Source: CAZBKJ01 sp964492495
GTDB taxonomy: Bacteria > Patescibacteriota > Microgenomatia > UBA1400 > UBA12028
Reading direction: 5' to 3'
Length of the DNA stretch: 8,542 nucleotides
NCBI GenBank assembly: GCA_964492495.1
Contig: CAZBKJ010000037.1
Coordinates: 1 to 8,542 of the forward strand
The notes below the pieces were generated by a model. The model did not search any database and was not told where the DNA came from. It was given only the letters and a program-made list of their open reading frames with translations. The position numbers and the translations under genes were made by a program. Within the stretch, counting starts at the first letter, position 1; each line of letters starts with the position of its first letter. Positions 5,955-8,542 of this stretch are shown here, piece after piece.

Positions 5955-6008
5955 ATGTGGATGTATTCATCCTTTTGTTCGCAGTACAATAGAGCGATCT
6001 CTCTATGA
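5955..6008 (+). other. Possible 17-codon upstream ORF overlapping the MFS start codon
   Basis: ATG 5955 opens a frame encoding MWMYSSFCSQYNRAISL. Its TGA (6006-6008) overlaps the MFS start in the arrangement ATGA. It begins 10 bases after the perfect TATAAT, so a transcript from that promoter would begin a few bases before it. The MFS gene has no ribosome site of its own, which would fit translational coupling. It has no recognisable ribosome site either, and at this length chance is a real alternative. Confidence 0.3.
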
Positions 6009-7180
6009 AATTAGCTCACAACATTCAACTTCTCTCTTGGTTTACCTTCTTAACCTACTTTCGATTTTATTATGCGATCGCAATCCTCTATTTTGTATTC
6101 GTGACAAATTCCTATGCACTTGCCATAAGCATTTTTTCGATAACCCAAATTACGCAAGCTCTTTTTGAGATACCAGCTGGTATTTTTTCTGATGTATTTG
6201 GAAGAAAACGCACACTTGTCAGTGGAGCAGTTGCAACTGTCATCGGAGTTGTTTTGTTTGCCATCGGACAGTCATACATTTATCTGGTAGTAGGTGCCAT
6301 CTTTGAAGGTGTGAGCCGTGCGCTTTTCAGTGGAAATAACGACGCATTTTTGTATGAAACAGTTGAAAATATTGACCAAAAACAAAATTACCACCAGATT
6401 TTAGGCAACGTGAAGTCTATGGCTGAAGCAGCTTTTTTAATAGGTGGTGTATGCAGTACGGTGCTCGTCCTTTGGTCGTATTCTGTCTTAATGTGGCTCT
6501 CTGTTATCCCTCCCATTGTAGGACTCATAGTGAGTTTGTTTCTGGTCGAACCACCCATTAACAGAGAGAAAATTGACAGTATTTCGTCGCACCTCAAAGA
6601 TGCCATGTCTCTCCTTAGACACAATAAAAAACTGCGAAGACTCAGTATTGCAGGAGTGATTGGATATGGGATTGGCGAGTCATCCTTTCAATTTACGGGG
6701 GTTTTCTACAATATGTTTCTTCCAGTTTGGGGAGTCAGCGCATTAATTTCTGTAAACTTTTTTATCAGTATTGTTAGTTACCGAGTAAGTGGGCGAATAC
6801 TAAAAAAATTCAAAGAAATCCATGTTCTCGTTTACAACGAAATCTACAGCAGAATACTCAATATTTTTGCGCTATTGTTCCCATCAATCCTCTCCCCCGT
6901 GCTAATGACAGTCGCCTCTATCGGTTTTGGTGTGAGTGAAGTTGCGAAAAATGCACTACTTCAAGAAGAGTTTACGGATAAACAACGAGCTACAGTTGCG
7001 TCAATCACATCTGTTTTAGGAAATATTTTCTATGGACTTATCGCTATACTCATAGGTGTATTTGCAGACAAGATTGGTACAGCACATACGCTGTTGTTAG
7101 CTCAGATATGTCTGTTCCCTGTGCTTTTCCTCTATTGGCAGGTGTTTCACACAGATAAAAAAGTAATCGCAGACAGATAA
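6005..7180 (+). CDS. MFS transporter, 391 residues
   Basis: A complete major facilitator superfamily carrier, probably a proton-coupled exporter in the cytoplasmic membrane. Hydrophobic segments along the whole length fit 12 membrane helices. MFS motif A lies in the loop after TM2 at residues 59-68 (GIFSDVFGRK), with the key G, D, G, R and K all present. It is preceded by QALFEIPA and followed by GNNDAFLYETV at about residues 109-119, a pattern seen in drug-exporter-like MFS proteins. The central loop at about 183-211 is polar (EPPINREKIDSISSHLKDAM) and links the two halves. A weak second motif-A-like stretch is at the TM8-9 loop. The start has no Shine-Dalgarno site; a TATAAT and a short overlapping upstream ORF precede it. 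Seven bases separate its stop from that of the opposing VOC gene. The substrate is unknown. Confidence 0.9.
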   Translation: MKLAHNIQLLSWFTFLTYFRFYYAIAILYFVFVTNSYALAISIFSITQITQALFEIPAGIFSDVFGRKRTLVSGAVATVIGVVLFAIGQSYIYLVVGAIFEGVSRALFSGNNDAFLYETVENIDQKQNYHQILGNVKSMAEAAFLIGGVCSTVLVLWSYSVLMWLSVIPPIVGLIVSLFLVEPPINREKIDSISSHLKDAMSLLRHNKKLRRLSIAGVIGYGIGESSFQFTGVFYNMFLPVWGVSALISVNFFISIVSYRVSGRILKKFKEIHVLVYNEIYSRILNIFALLFPSILSPVLMTVASIGFGVSEVAKNALLQEEFTDKQRATVASITSVLGNIFYGLIAILIGVFADKIGTAHTLLLAQICLFPVLFLYWQVFHTDKKVIADR

Positions 7181-7187
7181 GCTCTGC

Positions 7188-7550
7188 TTACTTCCCTTGT
7201 TCCCAAGGACTCATAAGCTGAAAATAATTTCCATCTGGATCTGCAAAGGTAGCGATTTCTGAACCTGCTTCGCCGTACGGCTCCTTGATCACAATCGCAC
7301 CAATTGCTTTAATGCGTTCAAACTCTTTTTTCACCTCTTTTGTTTCAAAATTGAGAATCAATCGCTGTGGTTCTTTCGCTGTATCATCTACTTCAGAATG
7401 TTGACCTATCGTAAAAAAACACGCTCCCACTTGCCATCCATGCCAACCACCTTCTACCATATCAGCAGGTTTTTCAAATACATTTTCATAAAACTTTGCA
7501 AGAACGTCAGTTTGTTGTGTTCCGATCATAATGGAATTTAAGTTCAACAT
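7188..7550 (-). CDS. VOC-superfamily (glyoxalase/bleomycin-resistance-like) protein
   Basis: A 120-residue protein of the vicinal oxygen chelate fold. The two beta-alpha-beta modules can be seen: the first begins LNSIMIGTQQTDVLAKFYENVF, the second includes AIGAIVIKEPYGEAGSEIATFADPDGNYFQLM. DPDGN (104-108) is the family hallmark. The usual metal ligands look altered: there is no His in the first strand, and Q112 stands where a Glu is common (NYFQLM). It may therefore be a non-metal binding protein rather than a lyase or dioxygenase. The start is the ATG at 7550, with AAAGGAG five bases before it; the frame stays open 32 codons further upstream, but that part overlaps the end of the preceding MFS gene and has no site of its own. 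It follows that MFS gene by 26 bases on the same strand, so the pair is probably an operon, perhaps for export or tolerance of a small toxic compound. Confidence 0.88.
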   Translation of the reverse strand: MLNLNSIMIGTQQTDVLAKFYENVFEKPADMVEGGWHGWQVGACFFTIGQHSEVDDTAKEPQRLILNFETKEVKKEFERIKAIGAIVIKEPYGEAGSEIATFADPDGNYFQLMSPWEQGK

Positions 7551-7555
7551 TGTTA

Positions 7556-7562
7556 CTCCTTT
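7556..7562 (-). promoter_or_regulatory. Shine-Dalgarno site fixing the VOC-protein start
   Basis: On the minus strand AAAGGAG precedes the ATG at 7550 by five bases. It lies in the 26-base gap after the MFS stop codon and argues against the longer reading. Confidence 0.85.
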
Positions 7563-7576
7563 AAAACTATGAATTA

Positions 7577-8542
7577 TTATTTTTGTGCATACTGTTTTGA
7601 GAGCATTTTGTAGTACGAAGAGTTTCGAGCAATCAAAGTTGAGCAAAACCCAATTATTCCAGCCAATGTAAACACTAACGCAATTCCTCTATCAGGTCCG
7701 GTACCAAACCAACCGCCAATAAGATTTGCACCCAAACCATCTGTCATGAATGGAATAAATATAAATTGAGCAATAGGTCCAATTGCAAAAGCAGTAAGAG
7801 GTGATGCCGACTGCTCGACACTTTGTGCAAACCCAAACACTCTGCCTTGTCTCTCAGGAGGCACAACCTTTTGTATGATTGTATGCTCTGCAGCCTCTAT
7901 GAATGGGACAACACACAGATAAATAAAAGATCCAATACCTAGCAGCACAATTGAAGGTTGTATGGTGAAAATGCAACAAATACCCCAGATAACAAAGTTT
8001 GCCATAAACAGCGCATTCAATGGGTTTTTTCCTAACCCCCATTTCGCAATGACAATTCCACCAATAATGAATGCACAACTTAAACCTCCCCACAGCAGCC
8101 CCCAAACTTCAACAGAAACCAATGACAAGCCGTACGCATCCATTAGTGACATAAATACTCCACCCAAAAAATTGTTAAACATCGTAAATAAGATAAGCGG
8201 AAAAAGTCCTGGAACTTTTCCTATTACTTCAAGTGTTCCTCGAATATCAATTTTCTTGGTCTCTTCTCCATGCGCATGAACTACTTCTTTTTCAGCGACT
8301 TCTTGAAACATCAAATGAATAATTGATAAAAGAGTAAGGACTATTGCAAGAATAAGTACCCAGTACATACCAGAGTGCCCAACCAAAATTCCACTGATAA
8401 CGGAGGTTATCAAAAATCCCACCCCTGAAACAGTTCCGACAAGCCCATTGGCCTTATCGCGTTTTTCTTCGGGGATAAGAATTGTAACTAAGGTTGGAAG
8501 CGCTATCATACGAATATTTCCGGCTATTACCCCAAAAAGAAG
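7577..8542 (-). CDS. MFS transporter, N-terminus cut by window edge
   Basis: Major facilitator superfamily carrier of the MFS_3/EntS-like group. 321 codons are visible. The frame is open to the last base: eleven codons before the first internal ATG (8509) read LLFGVIAGNIR and continue a membrane helix, so that ATG is not the start. About 80-110 N-terminal residues (the first two or three helices and motif A) are probably outside the window. Visible landmarks are PEEKRDKANGLVGTVSGVG, typical of the TM4-5 region of this group, a polar central loop with EKEVVHAHGEETKKID, and a highly conserved C-terminal stretch (EAAEHTIIQKVVPPERQGRV, then FGFAQSVEQSASPLTAF). A long loop before the last helix contains GGWFGTGPDRG. 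I remember close relatives mainly from Firmicutes and Actinobacteria, so transfer is possible. It ends in TAA, 26 bases before the VOC gene. Confidence 0.9.
   Translation of the reverse strand, partial: LLFGVIAGNIRMIALPTLVTILIPEEKRDKANGLVGTVSGVGFLITSVISGILVGHSGMYWVLILAIVLTLLSIIHLMFQEVAEKEVVHAHGEETKKIDIRGTLEVIGKVPGLFPLILFTMFNNFLGGVFMSLMDAYGLSLVSVEVWGLLWGGLSCAFIIGGIVIAKWGLGKNPLNALFMANFVIWGICCIFTIQPSIVLLGIGSFIYLCVVPFIEAAEHTIIQKVVPPERQGRVFGFAQSVEQSASPLTAFAIGPIAQFIFIPFMTDGLGANLIGGWFGTGPDRGIALVFTLAGIIGFCSTLIARNSSYYKMLSKQYAQK

Noticed and set aside
7157..7187. Terminator between the convergent MFS and VOC genes (GCAGA/TCTGC stem, then six T on the minus strand)
   Set aside because: The stem is only five pairs with a nine-base loop and the T-run begins six bases away, so it is too weak to call.
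2757..7280. CCGTACGGCTC-like sequence near 2757 and again near 7272
   Set aside because: The second copy is inside the VOC coding region; an 11-base match between two places can be chance and there is no third full copy.
7551..7646. 32-codon N-terminal extension of the VOC protein
   Set aside because: It overlaps the MFS coding end and a strong AAAGGAG points to the inner ATG.

Overview
The window looks like a piece of a bacterial chromosome of moderately low GC. Genes are compact and mostly run in short opposing units. I see no transposase, phage gene, CRISPR array, tRNA or rRNA. The mix of genes (a two-gene RND-type pump, a small NDP-sugar pyrophosphorylase, separate MsrA and MsrB, two small membrane proteins, two MFS carriers and a VOC-fold protein), with weak or absent Shine-Dalgarno sites at several starts, fits a Patescibacteria/CPR genome, perhaps of the Parcubacteria group. 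That placement is an inference from protein style, not a phylogeny. All nine stop codons that can be seen for the main genes are TAA or TAG. No gene needs TGA to be read as an amino acid.

Left third (1-3574, all minus strand): the N-terminal 396 codons of an RND efflux permease, cut by the left edge, lie behind a membrane-fusion (adaptor) gene with a 27-base gap, so the two probably form one operon. Upstream of them, also on the minus strand, is a nucleotidyltransferase of the glucose-1-phosphate thymidylyltransferase/GlmU-N type. Its leader carries a good sigma-70-like promoter, a possible 17-codon mini-ORF and a perfect 8+8 inverted repeat.

Middle (3575-5906): msrB (plus), a 73-residue single-pass membrane protein (minus, 4 bases from the end of msrB), msrA (plus) and an unrecognised four-helix membrane protein (plus). 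MsrA and MsrB reduce the S and R forms of methionine sulfoxide, so this is an oxidative-repair neighbourhood.

Right third (5907-8542): a 391-residue MFS transporter (plus) with a consensus TATAAT and a short upstream ORF whose stop overlaps its start codon. It faces a minus-strand pair made of an MFS transporter, cut by the right edge, and a VOC/glyoxalase-fold protein with a strong ribosome site.

I found no clearly new multi-gene system. The most interesting signals are regulatory: the structured leader of the nucleotidyltransferase, -10-like hexamers placed 6-7 bases before start codons that lack a ribosome site, the coupled mini-ORF before the MFS gene, and two uncharacterised small membrane proteins.
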